Positions 24,589-35,535 of a stretch of 64,000 nucleotides of DNA are shown piece after piece. The DNA lies in contig VNKQ01000013.1 of assembly GCA_016508695.1 (NCBI GenBank), positions 496,001 to 560,000 on the forward strand, written 5' to 3'. The notes beneath the pieces were generated by a model. It worked only from the letters and a program-made list of their open reading frames with translations. It was not told where the DNA came from and did no database searches. The stretch is from Hyphodiscus hymeniophilus (Eukaryota; Ascomycota; Leotiomycetes; Helotiales; Hyphodiscaceae). Numbering within the stretch: position 1 is the first letter of the stretch; each line of letters begins with the position of its first letter. The position numbers were made by a program, and so were the translations under genes.

Positions 24589-25553
24589 AGCTGGGGATAG
24601 ACCTGAAACGTCGAAGTCGTGGCAATACACATCTGCTTATTAAGTCGTTGCCTTGCCTGCAAAAACCTCCAGGTCGTCGATCTTCCTCTAAGACATTGGG
24701 GCATGTGTTTGTTATAGACATGTGGGAGAAACCGCGTCTCAAGCCAAACAATCTGACTAGTGATACGTACAAAGCATATTCTATGCATTTGACCAATGCT
24801 TGCCTTGGCTTCATCATTTCCTCTGTTGATGCGGCGGTCCACCGACGAGAGGACCTTGCTCGTGTTGTCAACAGACCATGACTGTCTCGTGACTCGCGGC
24901 TGTCAATACCTATAGCCTGTGTTTGTGACGATCACGTCGTACGCAGGACCCCGTCAGTCACAGTGCCACACTAGCCAGCGCTGCTTCTTTGCATAATCTT
25001 GCATCACCTATTTGTGGGGGAGTTGGAACTTTGACATGTAGACGTTAGGTTGTGCTGGGAAAGTGAAAGCAAATGCTGCCACTGGTCTTCTGGTGATAAA
25101 GTGCTTTGGATTCATACCCATCTAAACCACTACTAAGCCGTCTAAGCAGGTGATTACCTTCCACCAGCTTCAGTTCTGCGAAAGAGTCTGATTTATAACA
25201 TAACTTTGCATGGGCTGGGCAGGTTGCGAGTCATTCTCGGTAAAAAGAATAGTTGCAGCCAGAAGCTTGACTCATCCACTGTAAACCAACAATCAATTCA
25301 TTTAGAGTGATTACAAGTTCAGACATATAAAGCAAGAAGAAGGCGACAGGTTAGAGTTCTCAGCCAACGTATTCGTACAAATACAAGTACCCGTAGCCCC
25401 GCTCCGGCCTCCGGATAAACCTTGTTCCCTCATTGGATCGAGCGGGACCAACATTACGCCAATACGAGAAAATCCGAAGAGTTTGTACAACTATCCACCA
25501 TGAAACAGCACATCTGTAACAGGTCCTGATGGCTACTAATGCATTAGTTATCG
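24589..25553. promoter_or_regulatory. Upstream region of AVT transporter gene
   Basis: About 1 kb with no gene recognised. It contains the 3' flank of the EI24-like gene and the promoter of the transporter. No specific site assigned. Confidence 0.45.
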
Positions 25554-27313
25554 ATGTCTGATCCTAAAATTCAATCCGAAGATGAGAGGAGAGAGGCCGA
25601 GATCGTCTCGAAGCATCTCGACCCCGCCTACACTGCAAATTTTGCAGGCTTGCTCGACGACGCCCCTTCTCGGAGCTCGAGCGTGACACAAAAGTACAAT
25701 GGGTCAGAGCTAGAGCAAGGCCAGGCGCAGGAGCAGGAGCAAGATTCGTCTTTGAGGTTACAGGGAGGCGATATACACCGAGATCTATACAAGATCAGGG
25801 CTCGCACAAATGGTATTCAACGAGCGCAGACGTTTTCACACTCTCCACTTGGAACACAGGATGGCATTGCAGCCGAACAACGAAAACCTGGCGGTTTCCG
25901 AAGGGAATTTCTTCTACAGCAGCAACGGAGGTTTGACAGCGTCACAGCTCCGGTTACGAGTAATTTCGTGTCATTCCTTGACCTCTATGGCTCGTTTGCC
26001 GGCGAAGATCTTGCCGAATCCGACGACGAGAGTGCCGTCGAGGACGAGGAACAACGGGACACCTCTAGAGACGAACAAGATGGAGAGCGGCGGCCACTAC
26101 TAGGCAGAAGGGCGAGCTCGCGAGCAACAAAGCGTGGAGATGCGACGGTCACCAAGACATTCTTCTTGCTGATGAAGTCGTTCATCGGGACAGGAGTCTT
26201 GTTTCTTCCGAAGGCCTTCAAGAATGGTGGGCTACTATTCTCGTCTATCACAGTGGTCGTCATTTCTATGATCTCTTGTGTAGCTTTTCATCTGCTTTTG
26301 CAATGTCGGGCACGCTATGGTGGTGGTTATGGAGACATCGGTGAAGCTATCGGCGGAAAGAGGATGCGATCCATCATTTTGGGTTCTATTACAATTTCCC
26401 AGATTGGATTTGTATGCTCCGGTATTATCTTCACAGCCGAAAATCTGTACTCGTTCCTGGATGCGGTCGTCAAAGGAGCTATCCCCTTAGGGACGAAATC
26501 TCTCATCGGAATTCAGCTCATCGTCCTCGTCCCATTAGCCTTGATTCGCAATATATCCAAACTTGGCGGCGCTGCTCTACTCGCAGACATTTTTATATTG
26601 TTCGGTCTAGGATATATCTATTACTTTGATATTTCTACCATTGCAACCGAAGGCATCAACGAAACCGTCCAGCTATTCAACCCACGGGACTTCACCTTGA
26701 CCGTTGGGTCAGCCATTTTCACTTTCGAAGGCATTGGTTTGATCCTGCCTATCCAATCCTCGATGAAGAAACCGCAAAAGTTTGAGGGATTGCTCTTCAC
26801 GGTCATGTTCATCATCACCATCATCTTCACATCCATCGGGGCTCTCAGTTACGCCACATTCGGGATATCACAAACGTGGAAATTATCAGCAACTTCCCCC
26901 AAGATAACAAGCTGGTCAATACAGTCCAGTTTCTGTATTCAATAGCAATCCTGGTTGGAACTCCCGTCCAACTATTTCCCGCCATGAGGATTTTGGAGGG
27001 CTCGCTGTTCGGTCATCGATCTGGTAAACAAAACGCCATGACCAAATGGAAGAAAAATGCATTCAGAACAGGCATAGTCTGTGTCTGTGGATGTATTTCC
27101 GTTCTGGGTGCTGGGGATCTCGACAAGTTCGTTGCATTGATAGGATCATTTGCTTGTGTGCCGCTTGTTTATATCTATCCGGCTTTCCTGCACTGGAAGG
27201 GAATTGCAAAGAATAAGTATGTCAAAGCAGGAGATATTGTCATGATGGTTGGTGGGCTGATTGCTATGATTTACACCACTTCTGTGACCTTACTTCGCTG
27301 GTCAGAGTCATAG
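25554..27313 (+). pseudogene. AVT3/AVT4-type vacuolar amino-acid transporter with one-base frameshift
   Basis: AAAP-family carrier that exports neutral amino acids from the vacuole in yeast homologues. One uninterrupted frame runs from 25554 into the run of three G at 26862-26864. There it shifts and would end at 26945, while the family match continues in another frame from VEIISNFPQDNKLVNTVQFL to 27313. One extra base in the G run would restore the expected FGDITNVEII and a 586-residue protein. There is no intron signal that could explain the shift. The N-terminal ~195 residues are the usual hydrophilic, acidic extension (QEQEQD, SDDESAVEDEEQ). The transporter core starts KTFFLLMKSFIGTGVLFLPKAF and has about 11 hydrophobic segments. 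Either a true inactivating deletion or a homopolymer sequencing error; the otherwise perfect conservation favours a recent event or an error. Confidence 0.85.
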
Positions 27314-27804
27314 CGAGTGATTGTCTGCCTTTTCTCTCATGTATACACCGCCGCTGCATCTATGTGTACATACTTGAAATCTCGATAGCTATCCTTCGGA
27401 TCTCGAAGCTTGTAAATATTATGTCTGTCAAACTCTATCGACCGCTCATCAGATGATTGATTACCATCCATGACTCGTCACTGAGCAAAAATAATGTCCC
27501 GAAGTCGGGCAGCAATCATACCGCTTCTGCTGAACTCCATTCCGCTCCGTCTTGAAGTATTGAATTAAGGGGGTAGTCGAAAGGATAATACTGCTTTATC
27601 TGGTGTGTAGCAGAAGCACTCGAAGCGGCTCTCATTTTTACTCATTCTAGCATCTCGGGCTCTTGCCTGTTTACCTGCACACCATCGCTTCGAAAGACAA
27701 GACACCGCAGAAAAGGCAAAACACCGCAGAGACGGCAAGACACCGCAGAGACTGCGGAGAAAGTATCTTATTCAGATAATGATACATAAGCGGAGAGGCT
27801 CTCC
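27314..27804. other. Intergenic between convergent genes, with 3 x 19-bp tandem repeat
   Basis: Spacer between the 3' ends of the AVT gene (+) and the esterase gene (-). No gene seen; it holds a short tandem repeat described separately. Confidence 0.6.
27697..27753. repeat. Tandem repeat, three 19-bp units
   Basis: Three consecutive units of GCAAGACACCGCAGAGACG type (27697-27715, 27716-27734, 27735-27753) differing at a few positions, about 50 bp beyond the stop codon of the esterase gene. Confidence 0.8.
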
Positions 27805-29198
27805 TCAAATCCCCGTCAAAGCAGAAATGCCTTTCGCGATAAGGTTATGAATGGCCTGCCCAGGATGATAGTTATTAAACCATAGACAGCTCACTCCATC
27901 CCCATTGAAACAGGTGGCGTTAGGCGCCCCATACGCCGTGGGATTGTTGATCGCGGTCATGAAAGGAGTCGTTGTATCATACACGTACACCGTGGAGCCC
28001 GAGTTCGCCGATTTGAATGAAGCGGCAGCTGCGGTAAGAAGGCCATTGAAATACACCACCGCATCACCGACAGCAGTCACATCAGACGTCCCCTCCGCAA
28101 TGACCAACGGCGTGTATTGTATTGGGGGTACAGTCAAGAAGAGGAAGTTTCGTGCGCCGGCTTGGTACATAATTTCCACTTCTTGGAAATATCTAGTCAC
28201 GACGGCTTCTGCAATGGCTGTCCAGTTCGACGCATACCAGGCGTTGCCCACGTCGTTGACTCCCATCCAGACGGCAAATAAGGCATTCGAAGCTGTCCAT
28301 TCGGCATAGCTTGGGGGAGGCACAAGATAGGTGCTATATTCTGTTGTTTGGTCGACGAACGATAAAACGGTGTTTTCATACGGAGTGACGAGCGATGCAT
28401 CCGTCGTTGCGCCACCATACGCAAAGTTGTAAGAAAGGATTAGTGTCTTATTGTACGTGGCAATCACGTAGTCAATCCACTGCGAAGTGTCAGATGTAAC
28501 TTTCCCTACTACACGCGCCAAGATGAGAGATATAGAGACTTCATTAACTTACATTGTAGCCGTTCGTGGTCGTCCAGCCGGGGAATGATGGATTTCCTAG
28601 TATATTCCCTGCAGTGGCTGTAGTTTCGGTGATCACGAATCCCGTCTGCGAATAGCTATCCCCGCTATGTATCCTATTGTCAGCTCTACCTTGAACCTCG
28701 CGCTTCACGGGATTTCATACAAAGAAATCAAATATTCCCATCCTGTCGAGGCTGCTTGACTCGAGCTCGTGGTCTTAGACGTTATGGTCGACGATATTTT
28801 CGTTAAGGAGGAAGTGGAAGTAGGACCCTTCGTTGAGGACGATCTGCTGATCACCGTTGAAAGTGTACTGGAACTTGAAGAGGCTTTTATTGATGTAGAT
28901 TTGCTCGAAGACACAGCGGTAGATGCCACACCGGGAAGACATTGATCTGGATCATCATCAGCGTGCAAAAGAGTCAAGAGATTATTGGGAGAGAATTACA
29001 ATACCACGCATTCTGTATCTGACAAGTGGTCCCACTGATGCATGTAGTTGGTCCTGTCCAACCTGATAACTCTAGTTAGGAGTGGACATATTCGTAAGTA
29101 ATCGACCACTGACCGATTCCACCGCATTGGCTCCAAGTAAGTCCCTGTCCGAAGGCAGCAGGAGCAAATACAATCGAAAGAAGCAGAATGAAACGCAT
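27805..29198 (-). CDS. CBM1-linked SGNH esterase (CE16-type acetylesterase)
   Basis: Secreted plant-cell-wall deacetylase. Five minus-strand exons, 29198-29114, 29062-29000, 28946-28721, 28664-28553 and 28479-27805, give 386 residues. A signal peptide (MRFILLLSIVFAPAAFG) is followed by a fungal cellulose-binding module of family 1: WSQCGGIGWTGPTTC ... CQIQNAWYYQCLPG, split by two introns. A ~55-residue Ser/Thr linker leads to the catalytic domain. Block I is ISFGDSYSQTG with the nucleophile Ser; GVNDVGN supplies the block III Asn; FNNYHPG carries the catalytic His. The residue three before that His is Asn, where many SGNH enzymes have Asp. Joining WEYLISF to GDSYSQTG across intron 3 is strong support for the model. 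Likely substrates are acetylated hemicellulose oligosaccharides. Confidence 0.9.
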
Positions 29199-30095
29199 TA
29201 TCGAAAGTTTTGGGTTTTCACTTACAACATTTCTGCGAAGAGAATATGTGTGGAATACTTATATCTACCTTTTCGCCATAATATTAGACCTGCACTTCAC
29301 GTCCTGGAGGACGGCCCGTCTAACGATATGTCGGCTTGTCTTACAAACATCTTCTAATTAGGCAGCGGAGTCGACATCTCCGGTAAGATCGAATCACCAC
29401 ACGCCAAGATCCCTTGGTGAGGTGCAATGATGCGCAAGAATCTGTGGCAGCGAATGCGGGGGGGCAGCTCAAATTGTGAGCTTATAATTAATCCCCCCAG
29501 TATCAATTAGATGGGACATGAATGCTAAATGTGGAGAAGTCACCTGTCATCTGGACAAATGCACCTAGTTTTCAGGATTCTATGCCGTGAAGCCGGATTC
29601 CTATATTAGCTGTATGTCGCTCGAGCAGAAATCTACTGGTGGAAGAATCTGCACACTGCACTCAGGGGTAATTTACCAATTTTAGCCGAATTCGCGACGT
29701 TCATTGATGAGAGGGTTGAAGGCCTGTCCGGGATGTCGCGTACGGTGAATCTTAAAGTACTGTATGCCAGGAGCATACTCCCGGTCAAAGATTTGGAGAC
29801 TCCGATAAACATACTGAAGAGAGCGACGCCATTGAAGGCTGGGTATCGAATAGAGCCACTCTGGGTGCAGAATGGGGACGAAAGTTCCGTTCTCAAAGTA
29901 GTCAGCCAAGAGAGAGCTTCTCACAGTGCGAGACCCGCTGCTCACCGCCGTTTAACATCTTCGAAAGAAGGGCATATATGAGCAGAGGCAACACCGTCAC
30001 TTGATACATGTCATTTTGAGCCCGTAGCTTTCCTTCCTTTTGTTAAGTGTTCGTTTTCTGAAGGCGTGGCAACCCGCTTTCCTCGCCGGGTGCTA
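29199..30095. other. Intergenic region with an unassigned minus-strand frame
   Basis: Contains the esterase promoter. A protein-like open frame at 29682-29945 (-) ends with RHPGQAFNPLINERREFG; its HPGQA resembles the catalytic end of the neighbouring esterase, but nothing else matches and there is no gene model. Possibly a relic. Confidence 0.35.
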
Positions 30096-31151
30096 TCATG
30101 ATGTAAATTTCTGAACGCACTGTGCCAAAGCCTTCCTCAGCTCTCTCTTTCGTTCATCATTACACCAGCTTCCTTCGATTGCGTTTCCCGCCAAGAGATT
30201 CCACTCATCTACACTAAGCTGAAACGTCTCCTGTACAGCACAGTAGTTATCCAAAATGTACCCTCCAAAATAGGCCGGATCGTCGCTATTTATACTGAAG
30301 TGTACTCCCGCATCGAGAAACTTGCGAATCGGCATGTCTTTCATACTCGACATTCCTTTCAAGCACACATTACTGATGGGACATAGCGTCAGCATAATTC
30401 CTTCGTCCGCCACTCTCTTCATAAGAACAGGGTCTTCAACAAGTCGTCTCCCATGATCGATGCGCTGCACATGAAGGATATCCAAAGCATCTGCGATATA
30501 TTGAGGCGGTCCTTCTTCCGCCGCGTGTGCTGTTCTCCTAATCCCCTGCTTCTCAGCTTTTGCAAACACAGCTTTCCAGTTTGCGGGCGGTTTGTTTAAC
30601 TCCGTGCTACTGATCCCCAGGCCCGCGAGCGTCCCGTCGGCGAAATGCCCTGCTGTCACAGCGGTCTCGTAAGCCTCCATCGCGGACTCGACAGGCAAAT
30701 GCCTGAGTACGCAGATAATCAACTCTGTCGAGATGCCCAATTCTCGTTCCGCCCTCTGGCACGCAGCCTTGAAGCCTGCGACGACGGTTTGATATGGAAC
30801 ACCACGTGACGTGTGAGCTTCCGGATCAAAGAAGACTTCGGCGTGGAGAACCCCATCTTCTGCTGCGTGCTTGAAGTACTCCCAAGCTAATTCTTCGAAA
30901 TCAGAGGATGTGATTAGGGCTGACATCCCAACGAAGTAGTAGTGCAGGAAGTCGTCAAGGGATGTGAAGTGGGAATACCTTTCGAGAAGGCTTGAGGGGG
31001 AGGTAAATGCGGCATCGTTGCCGGGTAAAGAGATATTGTTCTTCTGTGCCAGTGTAAATTCCAGGTTTGGTGAGAGGGTGCCTTCGAGGTGGACGTGGTG
31101 CTCGCATTTTGGGAGGGCGGCGAGGAAGGGGTGGAGAGCCGATTTGCACAT
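30096..31151 (-). CDS. AAH1: Adenine deaminase
   Basis: Hydrolyses adenine to hypoxanthine and ammonia in purine salvage; cytosolic (nuclear in part in yeast). A single exon gives 351 residues, close to yeast Aah1 at 347. Metal and catalytic motifs are present in order: KCEHHVHLEGTL (two His ligands), the TAHAAEEG segment with metal His and catalytic Glu, QRIDHGRRL, and SINSDDPAYFGG with the Asp pair. The set is typical of the adenine/adenosine deaminase family, and the short length with LEGTLSP and PISNVCLKG favours adenine deaminase over adenosine deaminase. The start is the first ATG (MCKSALHPFLAALPKCEHH); an in-frame extension upstream would need a TTG codon and is not supported. Its promoter is shared with the LOG-family gene at 31869. 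Confidence 0.92.
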   Translation of the reverse strand: MCKSALHPFLAALPKCEHHVHLEGTLSPNLEFTLAQKNNISLPGNDAAFTSPSSLLERYSHFTSLDDFLHYYFVGMSALITSSDFEELAWEYFKHAAEDGVLHAEVFFDPEAHTSRGVPYQTVVAGFKAACQRAERELGISTELIICVLRHLPVESAMEAYETAVTAGHFADGTLAGLGISSTELNKPPANWKAVFAKAEKQGIRRTAHAAEEGPPQYIADALDILHVQRIDHGRRLVEDPVLMKRVADEGIMLTLCPISNVCLKGMSSMKDMPIRKFLDAGVHFSINSDDPAYFGGYILDNYCAVQETFQLSVDEWNLLAGNAIEGSWCNDERKRELRKALAQCVQKFTS

Positions 31152-31868
31152 CTTGAGGGTTGGAAGGGAGTTATGAAGCGTTTGAGATCTAATGATGGAA
31201 CGTAGGAAAGATGCTTGGGCAGTATATACTTGGAGCAATACTTCAGCTAAATTAAATTCAGAGAGTATTGATGGTGAAGCGAGCCCCTGTCGATCGTTCT
31301 AACCCCGCCATCCCCAAACCGTGAAACAAGCCCGCGGCCTCCGACCATGCACTGTGTCACCTCAACGCATCATTACATAAGACCGCATTGGATCCTCTGA
31401 TCGGATTAAGCTCACCGGCGCTTGAAAAACTTTCCACCGCCATCGAGAGTTCATCACTTTCCAAAACTGAAGCATGTTGCTGTCTTGAGGCTATCCATTC
31501 TGTTGATTGCGACGAGGCATTGGCTTCAGGGAGAAAAGGATCCACTCAGGCTTCACGAATCCCTTCCAATTATCGTGCGCACGGCTGCACAAGAACACCA
31601 GCCTTATGCAACGATACTTGTTGATCTATGGTTGGAGCGGGGGACTTATAAACGGTGACTCATGTCTTTTGGAAGTCTCCAAGTACGACCCAAAGGTGGA
31701 GTAATGGGGACTGGGTTCCACGAGGCATGGGATAAGTGTCCCATAAACAGCGCTCGAAGCTCACTTCGACGTGTCTCAAGTTTCGCTCTCAATCTTACTT
31801 CCTTACTCTGTAACCTTTCTTCACTGCACGCGAATCAGAGAGGATATAGGGTAGGAAGATCCGTGATC
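31152..31868. promoter_or_regulatory. Shared divergent promoter of adenine deaminase and LOG genes
   Basis: 717 bp between the two divergent start codons, with no gene inside. I looked for TCGG-N6-CCGA (purine-pathway activator type) and did not see one; other operators cannot be assigned by eye. Confidence 0.5.
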
Positions 31869-32579
31869 ATGGATCCCACAAGACAATCCCCAGAACCAAA
31901 TGCTGGCGTTTCAAAGACTAAAATCTGCGTCTTCTGTGGCGCCTCTCCGGGGTTCGATCCAGTCCATCTCGAAGCTGCTCGTTCGCTTGCTCGGGAACTT
32001 CACAAGAATGACATATCCCTCGTTTATGGAGGCGGGACCACCGGCATTATGGGCGAATTGGCCCGTACACTCGTGTCTCTCTCTGGACCATCCTCAGTCC
32101 ATGGCATCATCCCCGAGCCATTAGTCAAGCACGAGCGGGCTGTTGGTCCCCTGGACGTTGCCAAGCAGTTTTCGGAGAACAAATCTCTGGAAAACGGAGG
32201 CGAGAGTGCATATGGGAAGACAACGGTGGTGTCGACTATGCATGAGAGGAAGGCCATGATGGCGCAGGAAGTGAAGGATGGTGGACCTGGGAGTGGGTTT
32301 GTTGCGTTAAGTGGTGGGTACGGGACGTTGGAGGAATTGATGGAGATTGTGACGTGGAATCAACTGGGTATTCACGAGAGGGGCGTTGTGGTGCTTAATG
32401 TTGGTGGGTTTTGGGATGGGTTATTACAATGGGTCAATCGGGCTACAGAAGCGGGGTTTGTGAAAGGGAATAGTGCGGATATCATGCTTGAGGCGACGAG
32501 TGCTGAGAAGGTTGTGAGACTATTGAAGGAGTACAAGGTCAGTTCGGGAAGGTATAGCTTGGATTGGGAGAAGAGTTGA
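31869..32579 (+). CDS. LOG-family cytokinin riboside 5'-monophosphate phosphoribohydrolase
   Basis: Cleaves the N-glycosidic bond of purine riboside monophosphates (cytokinin nucleotides or AMP) to free base and ribose 5-phosphate. A single exon gives 236 residues. The Rossmann-like core starts ICVFCGASPG and continues with LVYGGGTTGIMGELA, the STMHERKAMM segment with the conserved Arg, and the phosphate-binding and catalytic loop LSGGYGTLEELMEIVTWNQLG. This is the PGGxGTxxE signature with Ser in place of the first Pro. The annotation 'lysine decarboxylase' often attached to this family is incorrect for this motif. The start chosen is the ATG of MDPTRQSPEP, about 18 residues ahead of the conserved core; a longer in-frame extension to 31662 lacks conservation. 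Confidence 0.9.
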   Translation: MDPTRQSPEPNAGVSKTKICVFCGASPGFDPVHLEAARSLARELHKNDISLVYGGGTTGIMGELARTLVSLSGPSSVHGIIPEPLVKHERAVGPLDVAKQFSENKSLENGGESAYGKTTVVSTMHERKAMMAQEVKDGGPGSGFVALSGGYGTLEELMEIVTWNQLGIHERGVVVLNVGGFWDGLLQWVNRATEAGFVKGNSADIMLEATSAEKVVRLLKEYKVSSGRYSLDWEKS

Positions 32580-33452
32580 CTCGAAAGATCGAGAATTAAC
32601 AGTTCGAGTGGAAGGGTAATGAGAGTCCATGGGTTGGACTTGCATCTATCATAGTTTCTCTATATCAATGGAAACAAATCTCCGCGTCTTCCTTGACGTC
32701 AACCTGAATAGTCAATTCTGGTGCATAATGTATGCAACACTTATTAAGTGTTGTAGAATACCAAGAAATCGTGTCGAGGAAATGGACATTAAACCGCCAA
32801 AGGTGCATCCATAGCTGGAATTCGATAGACAAAACATACCAAACTTACTCCATATATCAGACATTTCTCCACAGATCATATGACTAGATCGTTGAACCTC
32901 CGTACCTAAGCATACCTCCTCGAAAACATGGGGCATTGACAACCGCACAGATGTGGCATCTCCAGCCTATCGGGGGCGCCGAGCCCATTTGTATGATTCT
33001 CCGCCTCTCGAGACAAGGCCAAGCGTAACAAAATATAACATCCAATGGACATCCAGTGTGGCTACAGCTTGGGGGCCGAGTCTTGGGCAAATATGGTGAT
33101 TGGGACCCGAGGGCTTGGTATTTAACCACTCCCCGACAAGTACTCGTGATTTCGTACACCGGAGTCCCTGACGACCCAGCCCCCCACAGTCACGTTACGG
33201 CGGGCTGGACCTTGCCGCAGCTGGTACGACAGGGTAGCTGATAACGACATTTCTGGGCAGATAACGCCATCGTCGCCCATTGAAAGAAATTGCCTGAAAA
33301 GATTGTGCAGAGGGCTGATCTTGCGATAGCCTACTCTACAGTACCGAGACGACCGGTATTTGCCGCGCTTATGCCATGCATATAAACCAGATGGGTCCGC
33401 AGATCTTGACCCCAAGTTTTCCAACATCGACTGGTCTATTCTGCAGTTCATA
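32580..33452. promoter_or_regulatory. Upstream region of amino-acid permease gene
   Basis: About 870 bp with no gene recognised; it should contain the LOG 3' UTR and the permease promoter. Confidence 0.45.
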
Positions 33453-35010
33453 ATGTCCAAGCCTGAGTACGCCGACGAGAAGCAGGTACCTGCAGCAGGT
33501 TACGCTGATGGGGTCGATTCTGATAACGAGACTGTCCCTTCCTTCACAGCTCTGCTTGATGAGGGTACGATATCCTTACTGGGGGAGGCTTCTCGCGCGT
33601 CCTGTTCATAAATGATTGTCAGACTGACTTGATGTTTAGATCAGCAACATGACATCAAGCTCCGTACCATGTCCTGGCAGAAGGCTGCATGGCTGCTCGC
33701 CGGTGATCAAGTCTGTCTTGCCATTATGGCTCAGACATGGTCTTTGAGCGTCTTGGGCTGGGTTCCTGGTTTGATCACCATGGTTCTTGCTGGTGTCCTT
33801 TTCTGGATCACCTCCATCACGATGCACAAATTCATCATGAAGAATCCCCAGATCAGAGATATCTGTAAGCCAGCCGCTTCTAGCCTTTCACAGCTTTTAT
33901 CGGTCGATATATCTAACTAACGGAACAGGTGACTTTGGATACTACGCCTTTGGCAAGAGTCGAATTGCCTATGAATTTTCCGGATTCATGTTGCTCGCCA
34001 ACAATATCCTTCTCATTGGCTTCCACGTCCTCACCGGCGCTAAGGTTCTGAACACCCTCTCGGATCATTCGTTATGCACAGTCGTATTCTCCGTCATCGT
34101 GATGCTCATGGGCATTGTCATGTCCATACCCAGGACCTTAAAGCACGTCTCCTTCATGAGCATGTTCTCCGCTGCATGCATGGGACTGGCGATTCTTCTC
34201 TTCCTCATTTTTGCAGGCATCGAGAACGCTCCTCTCGTCGGATACAGCGGTGACTACCCAACTGATGGACTCGTGAAGACCTATGCATTTCCCCTGCCAG
34301 GCACTACCTGGGTTGCCTGCATGAACGCAGTGCTCAATATAACCTTCCTTTGGGTTCCTCAGATCCTCTTCCCAACCTTCATATCCGAAATGGAGAAACC
34401 CCAAGACTTCCCCAAATCGCTCGCCGTCCTGGCCGCAATCTCCGTCTTCCTCTTCATTGTGCCCCCAGCGATCGGCTTCCGGTACTTGGGCCAATACTCG
34501 ACCGCCCCCGCATTCGGTAGCTTAGGAGTTGTCTCCTACAAGAAAGCATCCTTCGCTTTCGTTATTGTTCCCACGCTTGTAATCGGCGTCATCTACGCCA
34601 ATGTCAGCGCGAAGTTCGTCTACTTCCGCATCATGGGCAAGTCGCGACACGCTCACAGCAACACGATCATTGGGTGGGGTGTTTGGGTCGCGGTCATGGC
34701 TGGGATCTGGTTCCTTGCTTTCATCTTCTCGGAGGTCGTGCCTAGCATGGGTGATTTCTTGTCCCTACTTGGTGCCACATTTGATTCCTTCTTTGGCTTC
34801 ATCTACTTCGCTGTTGCGTACTGGCAGCTGTATAAGGGAAACCTCTTCTCGGGTGTAGGGAGGTCGATCATGACTGTCATCCATATCTTTGTCATGATTG
34901 TTGGGTTGTTCTTGCTAGGTCCGGGCCTGTACGCCGCTGTTGAGGCTATTATTGCGGATTACTCAAGTGGAACGAGACCTGCTTTCAGCTGTGCAAATCT
35001 GGCTATCTAG
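33453..35010 (+). CDS. MTR-type neutral amino-acid permease (AAAP family)
   Basis: Plasma-membrane amino-acid/proton symporter related to Neurospora MTR. Three exons, 33453-33564, 33640-33864 and 33929-35010, give 472 residues. Removal of intron 1 gives the conserved LDEDQQHDIKLRTMSWQKAA, and removal of intron 2 rebuilds NPQIRDICDFGYYAFGKSRI. About eleven hydrophobic segments follow, including FSGFMLLANNILLIGFHVLTG, LAVLAAISVFLFIVPPAIGF and the last pair VAYWQLYKG / IFVMIVGLFLLGPGLYAAVE. The short acidic N-terminus (MSKPEYADEKQV) is typical of cytosolic ends in this family. Convergent with the second permease gene, 525 bp apart. Substrate range cannot be read from sequence. Confidence 0.9.
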
Positions 35011-35535
35011 ATGAACGTTGTAATGGTTGGGGGTGGATCGTGGATCTAAGGAGTTATCATATACATACATATACCCTTTGGAATGCAATAGATTGATGGA
35101 CGTAGATTTGGTCCTCCGCATTGATGAGGATCTTGTAAAACTCTTGCTGCGCTACACAGTCCAAGATAGACGGAAATCAAAGAATGAAATGAAGATCTCG
35201 TCTAAGGATTGCTATCAAAGCATCCAGATACGCTGCTGCTATAATCAGCTAGAGGAAGCTGAGCTTGTCGTGTGATCGGTGCAACGTAAATTGTGTGCTT
35301 CTACCTTCACAAAGCTTAGGTCAGAGACCCATTCTATAATCTCTGTATAATACGTCCATCATCGTATACCAAGTACAAGTACAAAGGCCATCGGTTACAT
35401 TCGAGAACCAAGCAGCTGACTCCCGTTCCCGTCGCTGCAATCCCATTACAATTATTCCAGTACGCTTGCATCTTCCACTCGCACTGACTCGTCATTTCCA
35501 CAGACAATATACAAGGGGAGGTCACAGATTTCAAC
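35011..35535. other. Intergenic between convergent permease genes
   Basis: Shared 3' region of two convergent transporter genes. No gene or distinct element seen. Confidence 0.5.

Noticed and set aside
31152..31238. N-terminal extension of adenine deaminase
   Set aside because: Would start at TTG and adds a non-conserved segment; the ATG at 31151 gives the family length.
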